Shown here: piece after piece, positions 30,127-40,817 of the stretch
How the letters are laid out: each line of letters starts with the position of its first letter
Position numbering within the stretch: the stretch's first letter is position 1
Source of the DNA: Rosenbergiella gaditana
GTDB lineage: Bacteria; Pseudomonadota; Gammaproteobacteria; Enterobacterales; Enterobacteriaceae
Direction of reading: 5' to 3'
Assembly (NCBI RefSeq): GCF_018494065.1
Contig: NZ_JABBFR010000013.1
Span: forward strand, 1-64,000
DNA length: 64,000 nucleotides
The notes under the pieces: model-generated
What the model saw: only the letters and a program-made list of their open reading frames with translations
Database searches by the model: none
What the model was told of the DNA's origin: nothing
Translations under genes and position numbers: made by a program

Positions 30127-32196
30127 CTATTGAAGCAGTGAAATATCGGCGACTTGTAAGAACAACTCACGTAATTTTACTAGCAGCGTGAGACGATTGA
30201 CACGCACTGCCTGATCTTCCGCATTCACCATCACTTGTACAAAGAAGTTATCCACCGCTTCGCGTAATTGTGCTAACTCGATCAGTGCTTCTTGATAACG
30301 GCCCTGCTCGAAATAAGGCTGTAATTTACTGTTCAAGGCGCTGACATAGGTGGCTAATTTGATTTCAGCATTCTCTTTCAATAAAGAGGCTTGCACTGCA
30401 GTATCCACCTTAACATCTGATTTAGCGAGGATATTGGAGACTCGCTTATTCGCTGCAGCCAAGCTTTCCGCTTCAGGCAACGTACGGAAGTGAGACACTG
30501 CTTTCATCCGCGCATTAAAATCAGCAGGACGGGTTGGACGACGCGCTAATACGGCTTGAATAGTATCAACGCTATGACCCTCTTCAAGATACCAGCTTCT
30601 AAAGCGTCCTAACATGAAATCAATGACATCCACGGTTACCGCAGTATTAGTCAATTTATCGCCGTATAATCTTACTGCCTCTTCCGTCAGTGACTGAAGA
30701 TCTAAGGCAAGATCCTTCTCGACAATAATCCGTAATACGCCTAAGGCCGCACGACGTAGGGCAAACGGATCTTTATCCCCTTTAGGATGTTGACCAATAC
30801 CGAAGATACCGGCCAAGGTATCCATTTTGTCCGCGATAGCTAAAGCGCAAGCCACCAAACTCGAAGGCAGTGCATCCCCGGCAAAGCGCGGCTGATACTG
30901 TTCATTTAAGGCTACTGCCACATCTTCAGCTTCACCATCGTGACGTGCATAGTGCATGCCCATGATGCCTTGCGTATCCGTGAATTCGCACACCATGTTG
31001 GTCATCAAATCACATTTGGAGAGTAATCCCGCACGCGTTGCGTGATTAACATCGGCCCCAATTTGACCCGCAATCCATCCTGCTAGCGTCTGTATACGGT
31101 CAGTTTTATCCCGCAACGTCCCGAGTTGTTTTTGGAACAGAACCGTTTCGAGACGCGGAAGTTGATCTTCCAAGCGTAGCTTACGATCAGCATTAAAGAA
31201 AAACTCGGCATCGGCTAAGCGTGGACGCACGACCTTCTCGTTGCCAGAGATAATTTGTTGTGGATCGCTAGACTCAATATTGGTCACAAAAATAAAGTGC
31301 GACAAGAGATCACCCTGTTCGGAATAAACAGGGAAGTACTTCTGGTCGCCTTTCATCGTATAAACTAAGGCTTCTTTCGGAACTGCTAAGAATTTTTGCT
31401 CAAATTGCGCCGTCAGCACAATTGGCCACTCAACGAGCGAGGTCACTTCTTCCAATAAGCTGTCACTCAGATCCGCGATACCGCCTACCTGTTGTGCAGC
31501 CGCTTTAGCGTCAGTTTCGATCTTCGCTTTACGCGCGTCGTAATCTGCCATCACCTTACCGCGCTCGGCAAGGATCGCTGGGTACTCATCGGCGTGAGCA
31601 ATATCGAAAGCACTCTCACCCATAAAGCGATGTCCACGAAGAGTACGCCCAGACGTAATCCCTAAAATGGTCGCCGGTAAGACGTCTGCACCCAAGAGTA
31701 AGGTCAATGTATGAACTGGACGAACAAATTGCTCGCTGCTGGCTCCCCAACGCATCAGTTTAGGGACTGGCAGTTTAGCTAAGACTTTTGCAACCATATC
31801 CGGTAATAGCGCTGCAGCAGATTCACCCGGCACTTGCGCGCGGTAAACCAACCACTCGCCTTTATCGGTCGCTAAACGCTCGGCTTGATCAACGGTGATC
31901 CCGTTACCGCGAGCCCAACCCTCTGCAGCCTTGGTCGGTTTACCTTCGCTGTCGTAGGCCGCACTGATCGCGGGGCCACGCTTCTCAACGATGCGGTCTT
32001 CTTGTTTTTCACTTAACTTAAGCACTTTTACGGCTAAACGACGCGGTGTCGCATACCACTCTACGGCTTGGTGCGAGAGTCCTGCTTGGTCAATCTCTTG
32101 CGTTAATTGATCTGCAAAGGCTTGCGCTAATTGGCGCAACGCTTTAGGTGGTAACTCTTCAGTTCCAATTTCCACCAGAAAAGTATTTTCGCTCAT
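30127..32196 (-). CDS. glyS: Glycyl-tRNA synthetase beta subunit
   Basis: tRNA-binding subunit of the alpha2-beta2 bacterial glycyl-tRNA synthetase. 689 residues, same as E. coli GlyS. N-terminus [34 protein letters not shown]-like [11 protein letters not shown]-terminal anticodon-binding DALR-like part ending [18 protein letters not shown]. Starts nine bases after glyQ; operon. Confidence 0.97.
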   Translation of the reverse strand: MSENTFLVEIGTEELPPKALRQLAQAFADQLTQEIDQAGLSHQAVEWYATPRRLAVKVLKLSEKQEDRIVEKRGPAISAAYDSEGKPTKAAEGWARGNGITVDQAERLATDKGEWLVYRAQVPGESAAALLPDMVAKVLAKLPVPKLMRWGASSEQFVRPVHTLTLLLGADVLPATILGITSGRTLRGHRFMGESAFDIAHADEYPAILAERGKVMADYDARKAKIETDAKAAAQQVGGIADLSDSLLEEVTSLVEWPIVLTAQFEQKFLAVPKEALVYTMKGDQKYFPVYSEQGDLLSHFIFVTNIESSDPQQIISGNEKVVRPRLADAEFFFNADRKLRLEDQLPRLETVLFQKQLGTLRDKTDRIQTLAGWIAGQIGADVNHATRAGLLSKCDLMTNMVCEFTDTQGIMGMHYARHDGEAEDVAVALNEQYQPRFAGDALPSSLVACALAIADKMDTLAGIFGIGQHPKGDKDPFALRRAALGVLRIIVEKDLALDLQSLTEEAVRLYGDKLTNTAVTVDVIDFMLGRFRSWYLEEGHSVDTIQAVLARRPTRPADFNARMKAVSHFRTLPEAESLAAANKRVSNILAKSDVKVDTAVQASLLKENAEIKLATYVSALNSKLQPYFEQGRYQEALIELAQLREAVDNFFVQVMVNAEDQAVRVNRLTLLVKLRELFLQVADISLLQ

Positions 32197-32205
32197 CCCC
32201 GTCCC

Positions 32206-33117
32206 TTATTTCGTTTTATTACACATTGGGAAGCCTAAGGCTTCACGAGAAGCGTAGTATGCTTCTGCAACCGCTTTTGTCAGGGTACGGATACGCAGAA
32301 TATAGCGTTGACGCTCTGTTACCGAAATCGCCTTACGGGCATCTAACAAGTTAAAGCAGTGTGCCGCTTTCAAGATCCGTTCATACGCAGGGAGAGGTAA
32401 CGGCGTCTCTAAAGCCAGAAGTTGTTGGGCCTCTTTTTCGTGTTGCTCAAAGCAGCTGAATAGGAAGTCAACATCGGCATATTCGAAGTTATAGGTCGAT
32501 TGCTCCACCTCGTTTTGATGGAAGACGTCCCCATAGGTGGTTTTACCCAGTGGGCCATCACTCCAAACGAGATCGTAAACACTGTCAACACCTTGGATAT
32601 ACATCGCCAGTCGTTCTAAACCATAGGTAATTTCACCGGTTACAGGCTTACACTCAAGTCCACCCACTTGTTGGAAATAGGTAAACTGTGTGACCTCCAT
32701 TCCGTTTAACCAGATTTCCCACCCTAAGCCCCAAGCGCCAAGTGTCGGGTTTTCCCAGTTATCTTCAACAAAACGAATATCATGCACCGTGGGGTCGAGA
32801 CCTAATGCCGTTAACGATCCAAGGTAAAGTTCTTGGATGTTGTCCGGTGAAGGTTTGATGGCCACTTGAAATTGGTAATAGTGTTGCAAGCGGTTAGGGT
32901 TTTCACCATAGCGACCGTCAGTTGGGCGACGAGAAGGTTGCACATAGGCCGACGCCATAGGTTCTGGCCCTAACGCGCGCAGACAAGTCATTGGATGAGA
33001 GGTGCCAGCGCCTACTTCCATATCCAAAGGCTGGATAATAGTACAGCCCTGGTTCGCCCAGTAATCCTGCAGAGTCAGGATCAGTCCTTGAAAGGTTTTG
33101 GTATCAAACTTTTGCAT
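32206..33117 (-). CDS. glyQ: Glycyl-tRNA synthetase alpha subunit
   Basis: Catalytic class II subunit making glycyl-adenylate. 303 residues from ATG 33117 ([20 protein letters not shown]), matching E. coli GlyQ. Motifs: [38 protein letters not shown] (motif 2 region), [20 protein letters not shown], and [18 protein letters not shown] (motif 3). A 25-codon upstream frame extension is not conserved. Confidence 0.97.
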   Translation of the reverse strand: MQKFDTKTFQGLILTLQDYWANQGCTIIQPLDMEVGAGTSHPMTCLRALGPEPMASAYVQPSRRPTDGRYGENPNRLQHYYQFQVAIKPSPDNIQELYLGSLTALGLDPTVHDIRFVEDNWENPTLGAWGLGWEIWLNGMEVTQFTYFQQVGGLECKPVTGEITYGLERLAMYIQGVDSVYDLVWSDGPLGKTTYGDVFHQNEVEQSTYNFEYADVDFLFSCFEQHEKEAQQLLALETPLPLPAYERILKAAHCFNLLDARKAISVTERQRYILRIRTLTKAVAEAYYASREALGFPMCNKTK

Positions 33118-33245
33118 TATGAGTTCCGCACGCGATACGCTAAAAAAAGTGGAGGCTAGTATACCCTCTGACTGTAAGATATGCAGCCGCAAATCCTTAG
33201 CAAATACGGTCGAAACTCAACAATAAGCCAACTTAGGGGCAGTTA

Positions 33246-33626
33246 TTACGCCTTGCTGTATAAGCCGCAAAGCTTATTGCCAAAAGGATCGCGTAAATAG
33301 GCGAGATAGAGTTCACGCTCTCCCACTGTTCTGATGCCTGGAGGCGATTCAATTGCACTGCCACCCGCTTCTACACCTGCTCGATGCCACTGGTTCACCG
33401 CCTCTTCACTGGGAAGAGCCCAACCGATCGTCCCACCGTTAGCACCGCTCGCAGCCTCGCCATTGATCGGACGCGTAACCAAGAACATTTGCTGTCCTTT
33501 AATATAGTAGAGGCGACCTTTATCATCGATGCCTTGCGCGTCAGCACCAATCACCGTGAATAACGCATCATAAAATTTTTGCGATACGGCGATATCATCA
33601 GAACCTAGCATAACGTGACTGAACAT
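33246..33626 (-). CDS. VOC (glyoxalase/dioxygenase) family protein
   Basis: 126-residue single-domain vicinal-oxygen-chelate protein: MFSHVMLGSDDIAVSQKFYD at the start and YLAYLRDPFGNKLCGL at the end. His4 (SHVMLG) and a C-terminal region without the usual Glu ligand make the metal site unclear. Substrate unknown. The first ATG with a good ribosome-binding site (AGAGAGGA) is at 33626. It follows fumA after a small hairpin (33651-33668) and may be read through from it. Confidence 0.85.
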   Translation of the reverse strand: MFSHVMLGSDDIAVSQKFYDALFTVIGADAQGIDDKGRLYYIKGQQMFLVTRPINGEAASGANGGTIGWALPSEEAVNQWHRAGVEAGGSAIESPPGIRTVGERELYLAYLRDPFGNKLCGLYSKA

Positions 33627-33650
33627 TTTATCCTCTCTCTGCAAAATGGA

Positions 33651-33668
33651 GGCGTGTCGAAACACGCC
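33651..33668 (-). terminator. Small hairpin between fumA and the VOC gene
   Basis: GGCGTGT / ACACGCC stem with a CGAA loop, then TCCATTTT on the minus strand. Probably a weak terminator or attenuator. Confidence 0.5.
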
Positions 33669-33676
33669 TTTTGATG

Positions 33677-35329
33677 TTAACCCTTGATGGCACATCCCTG
33701 ACATTTACTGTTTTGAATATTTTGGAAGAAATCATTGCCTTTATCGTCAACCAAAATGAAGGCTGGAAAATCTGTCACCTCTATCTTCCAGATCGCTTCC
33801 ATGCCTAATTCAGGATAGGCGACACACTCCAATTTGGTAATACTTTGTTGGGCAAGCACTGCGGCAGGTCCGCCGATACTGCCTAAATAGAACCCACCGT
33901 GTTGATGGCACGCATCCGTCACTTGTTGGCTACGGTTTCCCTTCGCTAACATAATCATACTGCCGCCATTGGCTTGGAGCTGATCAACATACGAGTCCAT
34001 GCGACCGGCAGTCGTTGGCCCTAATGAGCCGGATGCATAGCCTTCAGGGGTTTTCGCCGGCCCCGCATAATAGATCGGATGGTCTTTCACGTATTGCGGT
34101 AGCGGTTCACCGTTATCCATCAACTCTTTTAATTTTGCATGCGCAATATCACGTGCCACGATGATGGTTCCAGATAATGATAACCGCGTGGAAACCGGAT
34201 ATTGCGCGAGCTGTGCCAAGATGTCGCTCATGGGACGATTCAGATCGATACTGACCACATCCCCTTCACCTTGTTGACGCATCGCTTCAGGAATAAAACG
34301 ACCAGAATTCGCTTCCAGCTTTTCAATCCAAATCCCTTTACGGTTAATTTTCGCTTTAATATTTCGGTCAGCGGAACAGGAGACGCCCATACCGATAGGG
34401 CAGGAAGCCCCGTGTCGTGGCAAACGAATGACACGGATATCGTGAGCAAAATATTTACCGCCAAACTGCGCACCAATCCCTAAATTCTGCGCCGCTTCTA
34501 ACAGTTCCTGCTCTAATTGATGATCACGGAAGGCTTGCCCGTGCTCATTACCGGTGGCCGGTAAATTGTCGTAATAATGGGCAGAAGCGAGTTTAACGGT
34601 TTTTAGTGTGGCTTCAGCAGACGTTCCGCCAATAACAAAGGCGATATGGTAAGGCGGGCAGGCTGAGGTTCCCAAACTACGCATCTTCTCAACCAAGTAA
34701 TCTTTGAGTTTTCCCGGCGATAACAACGCTTTCGTTTCTTGAAAAAGATAAGTTTTATTGGCAGAGCCGCCCCCTTTCGCCATGCAGAGAAATTTATACT
34801 CGTCTCCGTCTACACTGTATAAATCAATCTGTGCCGGAAGGTTGGTTCCCGTATTGACCTCTTTGTACATATCTAGCGGCGCATTCTGCGAGTAACGTAG
34901 GTTATCTTCGGTATAAGTGTTGTAGACACCTTGTGCGAGCGCGGCCTCATCGCCCCCACCTGTCCATACCGCCTGTCCTTTTTTCCCGACGATTATCGCG
35001 GTACCGGTATCTTGGCAGGTTGGCAGGATCCCACGGGCAGCAATTTCAGAGTTTCGCAGAAATTGTAGTGCCACATAACGATCGTTTTCGCTCGCATCGG
35101 GGTCGTCGAGGATCGCGGCGACTTGTCGTTGGTGCGAGGCCCGTAATAAAAATGAAGCATCATGAAAGGCGTGTTGGGCAAGTAGCGTAAGCGCGGCAGG
35201 ATCAACCTTCAGTACCGATTGCCCTTCAAATTCAGCGACAGAAACATGGTCAGTGCTCAGTAAGTAATATTCAGTTTTATCTTCAGACAGGGGAAAGGGC
35301 TCTTGGAAAAAAAACGGTTTATTCGACAT
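33677..35329 (-). CDS. fumA: Class I fumarate hydratase (FumA/FumB type)
   Basis: Oxygen-sensitive [4Fe-4S] enzyme interconverting fumarate and L-malate in the TCA cycle. 550 residues, full length for the family. Cluster Cys candidates are in [21 protein letters not shown] and [16 protein letters not shown]; the C-terminal beta domain has [15 protein letters not shown]. FumA and FumB are too alike to separate by reading, so the symbol is the default for the family. Confidence 0.93.
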   Translation of the reverse strand: MSNKPFFFQEPFPLSEDKTEYYLLSTDHVSVAEFEGQSVLKVDPAALTLLAQHAFHDASFLLRASHQRQVAAILDDPDASENDRYVALQFLRNSEIAARGILPTCQDTGTAIIVGKKGQAVWTGGGDEAALAQGVYNTYTEDNLRYSQNAPLDMYKEVNTGTNLPAQIDLYSVDGDEYKFLCMAKGGGSANKTYLFQETKALLSPGKLKDYLVEKMRSLGTSACPPYHIAFVIGGTSAEATLKTVKLASAHYYDNLPATGNEHGQAFRDHQLEQELLEAAQNLGIGAQFGGKYFAHDIRVIRLPRHGASCPIGMGVSCSADRNIKAKINRKGIWIEKLEANSGRFIPEAMRQQGEGDVVSIDLNRPMSDILAQLAQYPVSTRLSLSGTIIVARDIAHAKLKELMDNGEPLPQYVKDHPIYYAGPAKTPEGYASGSLGPTTAGRMDSYVDQLQANGGSMIMLAKGNRSQQVTDACHQHGGFYLGSIGGPAAVLAQQSITKLECVAYPELGMEAIWKIEVTDFPAFILVDDKGNDFFQNIQNSKCQGCAIKG

Positions 35330-35557
35330 TCTTCAGCTCACTTGACTTATTATCAGGACACCCAATACCGCTCCTTATCAGTGGAGCGTTAGGGCAAACT
35401 TACCGGGAAACATTCGTGGGGTGATTATTAACATATTCATTACAAATGTCATCCCCGCTCTCGACTCACTTAAGCACACTCCTCGATAACGGATAGTGAT
35501 CTTCGTCGATAAAAATAGCGATTAGTCCTAGGTAAGACTACGAAGACTCGCCTGTAA

Positions 35558-35698
35558 TTATTCTACAAAGCGATAACCGACACCATTTTCAGTAATGATG
35601 TGTTGAGGACGTCGCGGATCCGGCTCCAGCTTTTTACGTAAATGACCAATATATACCCGTAGATATTGGCTGTCCTCCGCATTTGGGCCCCACAGCGA
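35558..35698 (-). pseudogene. KdpE response-regulator C-terminal relic
   Basis: Minus strand, about 46 codons to a TAA at 35558: SLWGPNAEDSQYLRVYIGHL, then RKKLEPDPRRPQHIITENGV and GYRFVE. This is the end of the winged-helix DNA-binding domain of an OmpR-type regulator, and the match to KdpE (WGPN...YLR-Y-GHLR-KLE-DP-RP-H-ITE-G-GYRF) is close. Upstream of about 35698 the similarity stops in AT-rich sequence; the receiver domain, kdpD and the kdp pump are absent here. It is a leftover of a lost or moved kdp locus. Confidence 0.85.
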
Positions 35699-35755
35699 GG
35701 AACTAAAAAAAATATAAAATTTTGCCGGTTTTTTTATTTCACCCTAGGCTGAGTT

Positions 35756-35784
35756 TTGCATTCTAAAAAAATTCAACGTATAAA
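35756..35784 (+). promoter_or_regulatory. Sigma-70 promoter of mmuPM
   Basis: TTGCAT, 17-bp spacer, TATAAA; the start of transcription would fall about 35791, just before the MetJ-like boxes. Confidence 0.75.
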
Positions 35785-35800
35785 GTGTTGATAGCTATTT

Positions 35801-35816
35801 AGATGTCTAAACGTTT
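35801..35816 (+). promoter_or_regulatory. Tandem MetJ-type operator (met boxes)
   Basis: Two adjacent 8-bp boxes, AGATGTCT and AAACGTTT, match the met-box consensus AGACGTCT at 7/8 and 6/8. They lie between the promoter and mmuP. mmuPM supplies methionine from S-methylmethionine, and MetJ control of it is known in E. coli. The boxes cover the upstream in-frame ATG at 35803, which argues for the start at 35827. Confidence 0.7.
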
Positions 35817-35826
35817 AGAAGGTCAT

Positions 35827-37230
35827 ATGCAACCAGAAGCAGAACAGAGTGGAACATTAAAACGCTCAATGAAAGCCCGTCATTTAGTGATGCTTTCACT
35901 GGGTGGCGTTATCGGAACTGGATTATTTTTCAACACGGGCTATATCATCTCCACCACTGGTGCAGCGGGAACGCTACTCGCCTACCTGATCGGGGCTTTA
36001 GTGGTATGGTTAGTGATGCAAAGCTTAGGAGAACTCTCCGTCGCGATGCCAGAAACTGGCGCATTTCATGTCTATGCAACTCGTTATTTAGGGCCTGCCA
36101 CTGGCTATACTGTTGCTTGGCTCTATTGGCTGACATGGACAGTCGCGCTAGGATCAAGCTTTACCGCCGCTGGATTTTGTATGCAGTATTGGTTCCCTCA
36201 TGTCCCTATTTGGCAGTGGTGTCTGCTTTTTTGCATTATCATTTTCGGATTAAATATTATTTCGGCCCGCTTTTTCGCAGAGGGCGAATTTTGGTTTTCA
36301 CTTGTTAAAGTCATCACTATTTTAGTGTTTATTATCTTAGGTGCTGCCGCCACATTCGGAATATTACCGATGCATGATGGAACCCCTGCGCCTTTTTTAC
36401 ATAACATCACCGCTCAAGGCTGGTTCCCACACGGCACATTACCCATTTTGATGACCATGGTGGCAGTAAATTTTGCTTTTTCAGGTACCGAGCTGATTGG
36501 TATTGCCGCGGGAGAAACAGAAAACCCAGAAAAGGTCATCCCGGTTGCCATCCGTACCACTATTGCCCGCTTAATTATCTTTTTCTTAGGGACCGTATTT
36601 GTGTTGGCGGCACTTATTCCGATGCAACAGGCCGGGGTCGAGAAGAGTCCTTTCGTACTGGTGTTTGAGAAAATAGGGATTCCTTATGCAGCTGATATCT
36701 TTAATTTCGTTATTCTGACAGCAATTCTTTCTGCAGCGAACTCTGGGCTTTATGCCTCGGGACGGATGCTATGGTCGCTGGCAAACCAACGCACACTGCC
36801 TCGTGTGTTTGCACAGGTTAACCGACGGGGAATACCGGTTTTCGCAATCAGTATTAGCATGCTCGGCGGGATCTTAGCGCTGTTCACCAGTATCATCGCT
36901 CCTGATACTGTCTTTGTTGCGCTTTCTGCAATCTCTGGATTCGCGGTAGTTGCCGTGTGGCTAAGTATTTGTGCTTCCCACTACAGTTTCCGTCGTCGTT
37001 ATTTGGCCTCAGGACAAAAAGTTGAGGCGCTGGCTTACCGTGCCCCTTGGTTCCCGATCTTGCCTATTTTGGGCTTTATTTTATGCCTTATCGCCTGTAT
37101 TGGCTTAGCGTTTGACCCCAGCCAAAGAATAGCGTTATGGTGCGGGATTCCCTTTATTGCGTGTTGTTATGCGGCCTACTATTTAACTTCTGCAAAAAAA
37201 TCTAAGGACGTGAAGCATGCCTCTCACTAA
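35827..37230 (+). CDS. mmuP: S-methylmethionine permease MmuP
   Basis: Amino acid-polyamine-organocation (APC) family transporter, 467 residues, 12 predicted membrane segments. Starts with [20 protein letters not shown], the APC substrate loop; also [20 protein letters not shown] and [19 protein letters not shown]. Almost the same as E. coli MmuP throughout. ATG 35827 has AAGG five bases upstream; the ATG at 35803 lies inside the operator. mmuM overlaps its end by 14 bp. Confidence 0.95.
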   Translation: MQPEAEQSGTLKRSMKARHLVMLSLGGVIGTGLFFNTGYIISTTGAAGTLLAYLIGALVVWLVMQSLGELSVAMPETGAFHVYATRYLGPATGYTVAWLYWLTWTVALGSSFTAAGFCMQYWFPHVPIWQWCLLFCIIIFGLNIISARFFAEGEFWFSLVKVITILVFIILGAAATFGILPMHDGTPAPFLHNITAQGWFPHGTLPILMTMVAVNFAFSGTELIGIAAGETENPEKVIPVAIRTTIARLIIFFLGTVFVLAALIPMQQAGVEKSPFVLVFEKIGIPYAADIFNFVILTAILSAANSGLYASGRMLWSLANQRTLPRVFAQVNRRGIPVFAISISMLGGILALFTSIIAPDTVFVALSAISGFAVVAVWLSICASHYSFRRRYLASGQKVEALAYRAPWFPILPILGFILCLIACIGLAFDPSQRIALWCGIPFIACCYAAYYLTSAKKSKDVKHASH

Positions 37231-38167
37231 TCCACTCAATGCGCTACTTGAACAGTCCCCCTTTATCGTACTTGATGGTGCCCTCGCGACCGAACTTGAA
37301 ACGAGAGGCTGCCAGATCACCGACAGTCTCTGGTCAGCCAATGCCTTGATTAATCAACCCGACATTATTCGTCAAGTTCACCTCGATTATTTTAGGGCCG
37401 GTGCGCAGTGTGCTATTACCGCCAGTTACCAGGCTTCCTTAGCAGGGTTTGCACAACGAGGGCTGAGCGCCGAGCGCGCTGAAGCGTTAATCGCGCGTAG
37501 CGTGACGCTGGCTGTAGAAGCTCGAACGGAATTTCTTTTAGAATCCCCGGCGTCACTACGCCCACTGGTTGCCGGTTCGGTTGGGCCTTACGGAGCTTAC
37601 TTAGCCGACGGTTCAGAATATCGTGGTGATTATACGTTGAGCAACAAGGCCTTTATCGATTTTCACCGCCCACGGATTACGCAGCTACTGGCCGCAGGTG
37701 CTGATTTATTGGCGTGCGAGACACTACCCTCTTTTGCTGAAATCCAAGCGTTAGGTGAGTTGCTCCTTGAATTCCCAGAGGCGACAGCATGGTTCAGTTT
37801 CACGCTAAAGGATGCGTACCACCTGAGTGATGGCACGCCGTTAGCAACTGTTGTCAATTTCTTGGCTACTCAGCCACAAGTCGTGGCTATCGGCATTAAT
37901 TGTATTGCCTTAGCAGACACCACCTCGGCATTGAACCATCTGCAGGCCTTAACCGCTTTACCTTTGGTTGTCTATCCTAACTCTGGTGAGACCTACGATG
38001 CGAAGAGTAAAACATGGCATCATGGGGGAGCTCACTGCCAACAATTAAGTGATTATCTGTCCGATTGGGTAGCCGCGGGCGCCAAACTTATCGGCGGTTG
38101 CTGCCGAACATCACCCAAAGATATTCAAGCATTAGCCACGCAACAGCATGCGCTCTCTAACGAGTGA
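37217..38167 (+). CDS. mmuM: Homocysteine S-methyltransferase MmuM
   Basis: Uses S-methylmethionine (or S-adenosylmethionine) to methylate homocysteine to methionine. 316 residues, Pfam S-methyl_trans fold. Zinc ligands: the Cys of GINCIALAD and the paired Cys of [10 protein letters not shown]-terminus [17 protein letters not shown]. Translationally coupled to mmuP. Confidence 0.95.
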   Translation: MPLTNPLNALLEQSPFIVLDGALATELETRGCQITDSLWSANALINQPDIIRQVHLDYFRAGAQCAITASYQASLAGFAQRGLSAERAEALIARSVTLAVEARTEFLLESPASLRPLVAGSVGPYGAYLADGSEYRGDYTLSNKAFIDFHRPRITQLLAAGADLLACETLPSFAEIQALGELLLEFPEATAWFSFTLKDAYHLSDGTPLATVVNFLATQPQVVAIGINCIALADTTSALNHLQALTALPLVVYPNSGETYDAKSKTWHHGGAHCQQLSDYLSDWVAAGAKLIGGCCRTSPKDIQALATQQHALSNE

Positions 38168-39413
38168 TAAAGCGTTGACGCCATGGTTTTAAGATCGTGA
38201 TCGCCAATAATGCGGTCACAATATCGAGGCCGATAGCCAAACTAAATACAGGAACCCATCCGTGGCTGACTTGATAGAGTAACGCTGCGAGCGGGCCACC
38301 CAGTATTGAACCCACCCCTTGTGACATATACAACCAGCCATAATTACTGGTCGCATGTTGGCTGCCAAAGGTATCGGTTAACGTAGCAGGAAAAAGAGAG
38401 AAAATTTCACCCCACCCTAAAAAAACGACACCTGAAAGTAAAATAAATAACAGCGGATCATGCCGGAATGCTAGCCATAGCGTCATCGCCCCAGCTTCGA
38501 GTATGAAGGCTACAAACATCGTATTTTCGCGGCCAATCCGGTCAGATACCCAACCAAATAATGGGCGTGTTAGACCATTGGTTAAGCGATCTAAACTCAT
38601 GGCCAAAGGTAACGCAGCCATTCCCCAAATCAAGATTTGTCCCACGCCGACATCTGACGCAAAATTCGCCAGCTGTGAGGTCACCATCAGTCCCGAGGTG
38701 GACATACAGGCCATCATAAAAAATAGTAGCCAGAAGAGTGGCTGCTTGAGCATCTGTGAGGGTGTGTAGTGACGTTGAGCTGAAGAGTGGTAACTCACAA
38801 CAGGGCTGGCGCTGGGAGCATCACGTAATCCCCGGCTGGCCAGCCCACCGAACGCCGCAAACCCCACTCCAAATAAGACCAATGTTGTGGTTAACCCGTA
38901 ATGATTAAGCGAAAAAGAAATGGGTAAGGTCGTCATGATGGCCCCCATACCGTAACCTGCAGCGACCATGCCCGCCGCAAAGCCGCGTTGCTCGGGAAAC
39001 CAGCGTACCACTTGCCCGACTATCCCGATATACACAATACCGGTGCCGATACCGCCAACAACCCCATAAAACACATATAACATCCAAAGTGAGTGGCTAT
39101 AAGCTGCCCCAACCCAACTCGCGCCGGTACATAGCGTTCCGAAGCCAATTAACCGCCGTGCACCAAAGCGATCAATCAGCTTGCCCTGCAATGGTGATAA
39201 GAAAGTTTGAAAGATAATCAGTAAGGAAAAGGTCACTTGCAAAATAGGTAAGTGAACATCAAGACGCTCGAGGAGTGGCTTGGTTAACAGCGCCCAGACA
39301 TACTGCGGACTGGAAATCGATGCCATGCAGAGCAGCCCTAGTGCCATCTGTTGCCATTTCTGTGCGGAGCGGATCTGTATCGGGTTAATACTTACTTCGG
39401 TTTGTACGCTCAT
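38157..39413 (-). CDS. OFA-family MFS transporter
   Basis: 418 residues, 12 predicted membrane segments, major facilitator of the oxalate:formate antiporter (OFA) type. GKLIDRFGARRLIGFG is the loop 2-3 motif and GWVSDRIGRENTMFVAF its C-terminal repeat; GTGIVYIGIVGQVVRWFPEQ and GFAAGMVAAGYGMGA are OFA-like. Substrate probably a small carboxylate; oxalate is not established. Divergent from the LacI-type gene at 39564; its end overlaps mmuM convergently by 11 bp. Confidence 0.85.
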   Translation of the reverse strand: MSVQTEVSINPIQIRSAQKWQQMALGLLCMASISSPQYVWALLTKPLLERLDVHLPILQVTFSLLIIFQTFLSPLQGKLIDRFGARRLIGFGTLCTGASWVGAAYSHSLWMLYVFYGVVGGIGTGIVYIGIVGQVVRWFPEQRGFAAGMVAAGYGMGAIMTTLPISFSLNHYGLTTTLVLFGVGFAAFGGLASRGLRDAPSASPVVSYHSSAQRHYTPSQMLKQPLFWLLFFMMACMSTSGLMVTSQLANFASDVGVGQILIWGMAALPLAMSLDRLTNGLTRPLFGWVSDRIGRENTMFVAFILEAGAMTLWLAFRHDPLLFILLSGVVFLGWGEIFSLFPATLTDTFGSQHATSNYGWLYMSQGVGSILGGPLAALLYQVSHGWVPVFSLAIGLDIVTALLAITILKPWRQRFITR

Positions 39414-39491
39414 CGGCTTTTCTCCCTAGTGTCTAGACGATAACCGAAGCAAAGGCTGTGCCACTCTCAATAGATAAAAATAACTTAACGG

Positions 39492-39504
39492 TCTAGGGCC
39501 TAGA
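39492..39504. promoter_or_regulatory. Palindrome in the OFA / LacI-type divergent region
   Basis: TCTAGG-G-CCTAGA, a perfect 6-bp dyad with a one-base centre; a related CTAG-TGT-CTAG lies at 39426-39436. Possible operators for the shared intergenic region. The odd-length centre is unlike the usual LacI-family dyad, so the binder is unclear. Confidence 0.35.
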
Positions 39505-39563
39505 GATATCTTTTTTATATCGCTCACGGCATAATGAGGGCCCACTCTCTCAATACGTAATTT

Positions 39564-40565
39564 ATGAGAAAACAACGTATTACCTTAAATGATATCGCTG
39601 TGTTAGCGGGTGTGACCAAAATGACGGTTAGCCGTTTTCTACGTACCCCCGAGAAAGTGAAAGCCGATACGGCCAAACGGATTGCCAGTGTTATTGAAGA
39701 GGTGGGTTTTAAACCCGATACTGATAACCCTCAGATCACTAGCCAATCGATCCCACGGATTGGCGTACTTATCCCCTCGTTTAATAATCAAATATTTAGC
39801 GAACTACTGGCCGGAATTGAGGCAGTGACTGAAGCTTATGGTTATCAAACGCTGGTCGTCACCTACGACTACTCTCTTCAAAAAGAAGAAGAGCAAATTG
39901 CGGCGTTGCTCGCCTTTAATATTAAGGCGTTAATTCTCACGGATACCGCCCACAGCCTAAGAGCAGAAAAATATCTCCAGGCGGCAAAAATCCCGGTGGC
40001 AGAAGTGATGGGGATGGCAGCACATCCTGATCGAATTAACGTCGGCTTTGATAATCTTCGCGCCGGCTATGAAGCGACCCAAGCCTTGATTAAGGCGGGA
40101 CGCCAGCATATCGCCTACTTCGGTTCAATGGCTGATTTACGCGATCAACAACGGTTTCAGGGCTATTGCAACGCGCTTGACGCCACGGGGTTATCCACCA
40201 TACACGTTAGCCCTAAGAAACTATCCTCCATCGAAACGGGCGCGATGATGATGCAAGAGGCGCTACACAGCGTTCCCGATCTTGATGCCATCTTCTGTAC
40301 CAACGATGATTTAGCCATAGGTGTCTTACGCGCTTGCCAAGCCGCCGGTATCGATATTCCAGAGCGTATTGCTATTGTTGGCTTTCATGGTTTGGAGATA
40401 GGGCAGATTACTACCCCCCGTCTTACCAGTATCACAACCCCGCGCTACGAAGTCGGTAAGCAGGCAACCGAGTTATTGCTGCAGCGCATTCAAGGACTCA
40501 ATACCGCTAGCCAAGTGATTCTTGAGACTCATTTTCTTGTGGGAGACACTTTTTCGCTTACCTGA
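39564..40565 (+). CDS. LacI/GalR-family regulator, GntR-like
   Basis: 333 residues. N-terminal helix-turn-helix LNDIAVLAGVTKMTVSRFLR with hinge helix region EEVGFKPD, then a periplasmic-binding-protein-like effector domain (IGVLIPSFNNQIFSELLAGI; FCTNDDLAIGVLRACQ; RIAIVGFHGLEIGQ). TPEKVKADTAKRI and the FHGLE block resemble GntR/IdnR gluconate repressors. A GntR-type dyad lies at 40592-40607, before the transporter that follows. The effector is probably a sugar acid; this is inference. Confidence 0.85.
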   Translation: MRKQRITLNDIAVLAGVTKMTVSRFLRTPEKVKADTAKRIASVIEEVGFKPDTDNPQITSQSIPRIGVLIPSFNNQIFSELLAGIEAVTEAYGYQTLVVTYDYSLQKEEEQIAALLAFNIKALILTDTAHSLRAEKYLQAAKIPVAEVMGMAAHPDRINVGFDNLRAGYEATQALIKAGRQHIAYFGSMADLRDQQRFQGYCNALDATGLSTIHVSPKKLSSIETGAMMMQEALHSVPDLDAIFCTNDDLAIGVLRACQAAGIDIPERIAIVGFHGLEIGQITTPRLTSITTPRYEVGKQATELLLQRIQGLNTASQVILETHFLVGDTFSLT

Positions 40566-40591
40566 TTGCTATGTAAAACCCCAGTCGGATC

Positions 40592-40607
40592 ACGTTATCC
40601 GTAACAT
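40592..40607. promoter_or_regulatory. GntR-type operator candidate
   Basis: ACGTTA-TCCG-TAACAT matches the remembered GntR box ATGTTA-N4-TAACAT at 11 of the 12 fixed positions. It lies between the LacI-type gene and the MFS gene it probably controls. Confidence 0.55.
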
Positions 40608-40817
40608 CATTTCTTAACACCATTCAGCGTGATACAACTCGCAAAAACATTTGTAAAAACATTGTTTCATAGTCGTCACAAAATATCCGTCCTTTTGCCG
40701 AAAATAATGACTATGCTTATAAACTTAGACTGCAAAAGAAGACGATAATGGATAATTTTTCATGGAAGATAAGCGAAGATTTATTTCAGGAATCTATTTT
40801 CTGAAGGGAGGAGTACT

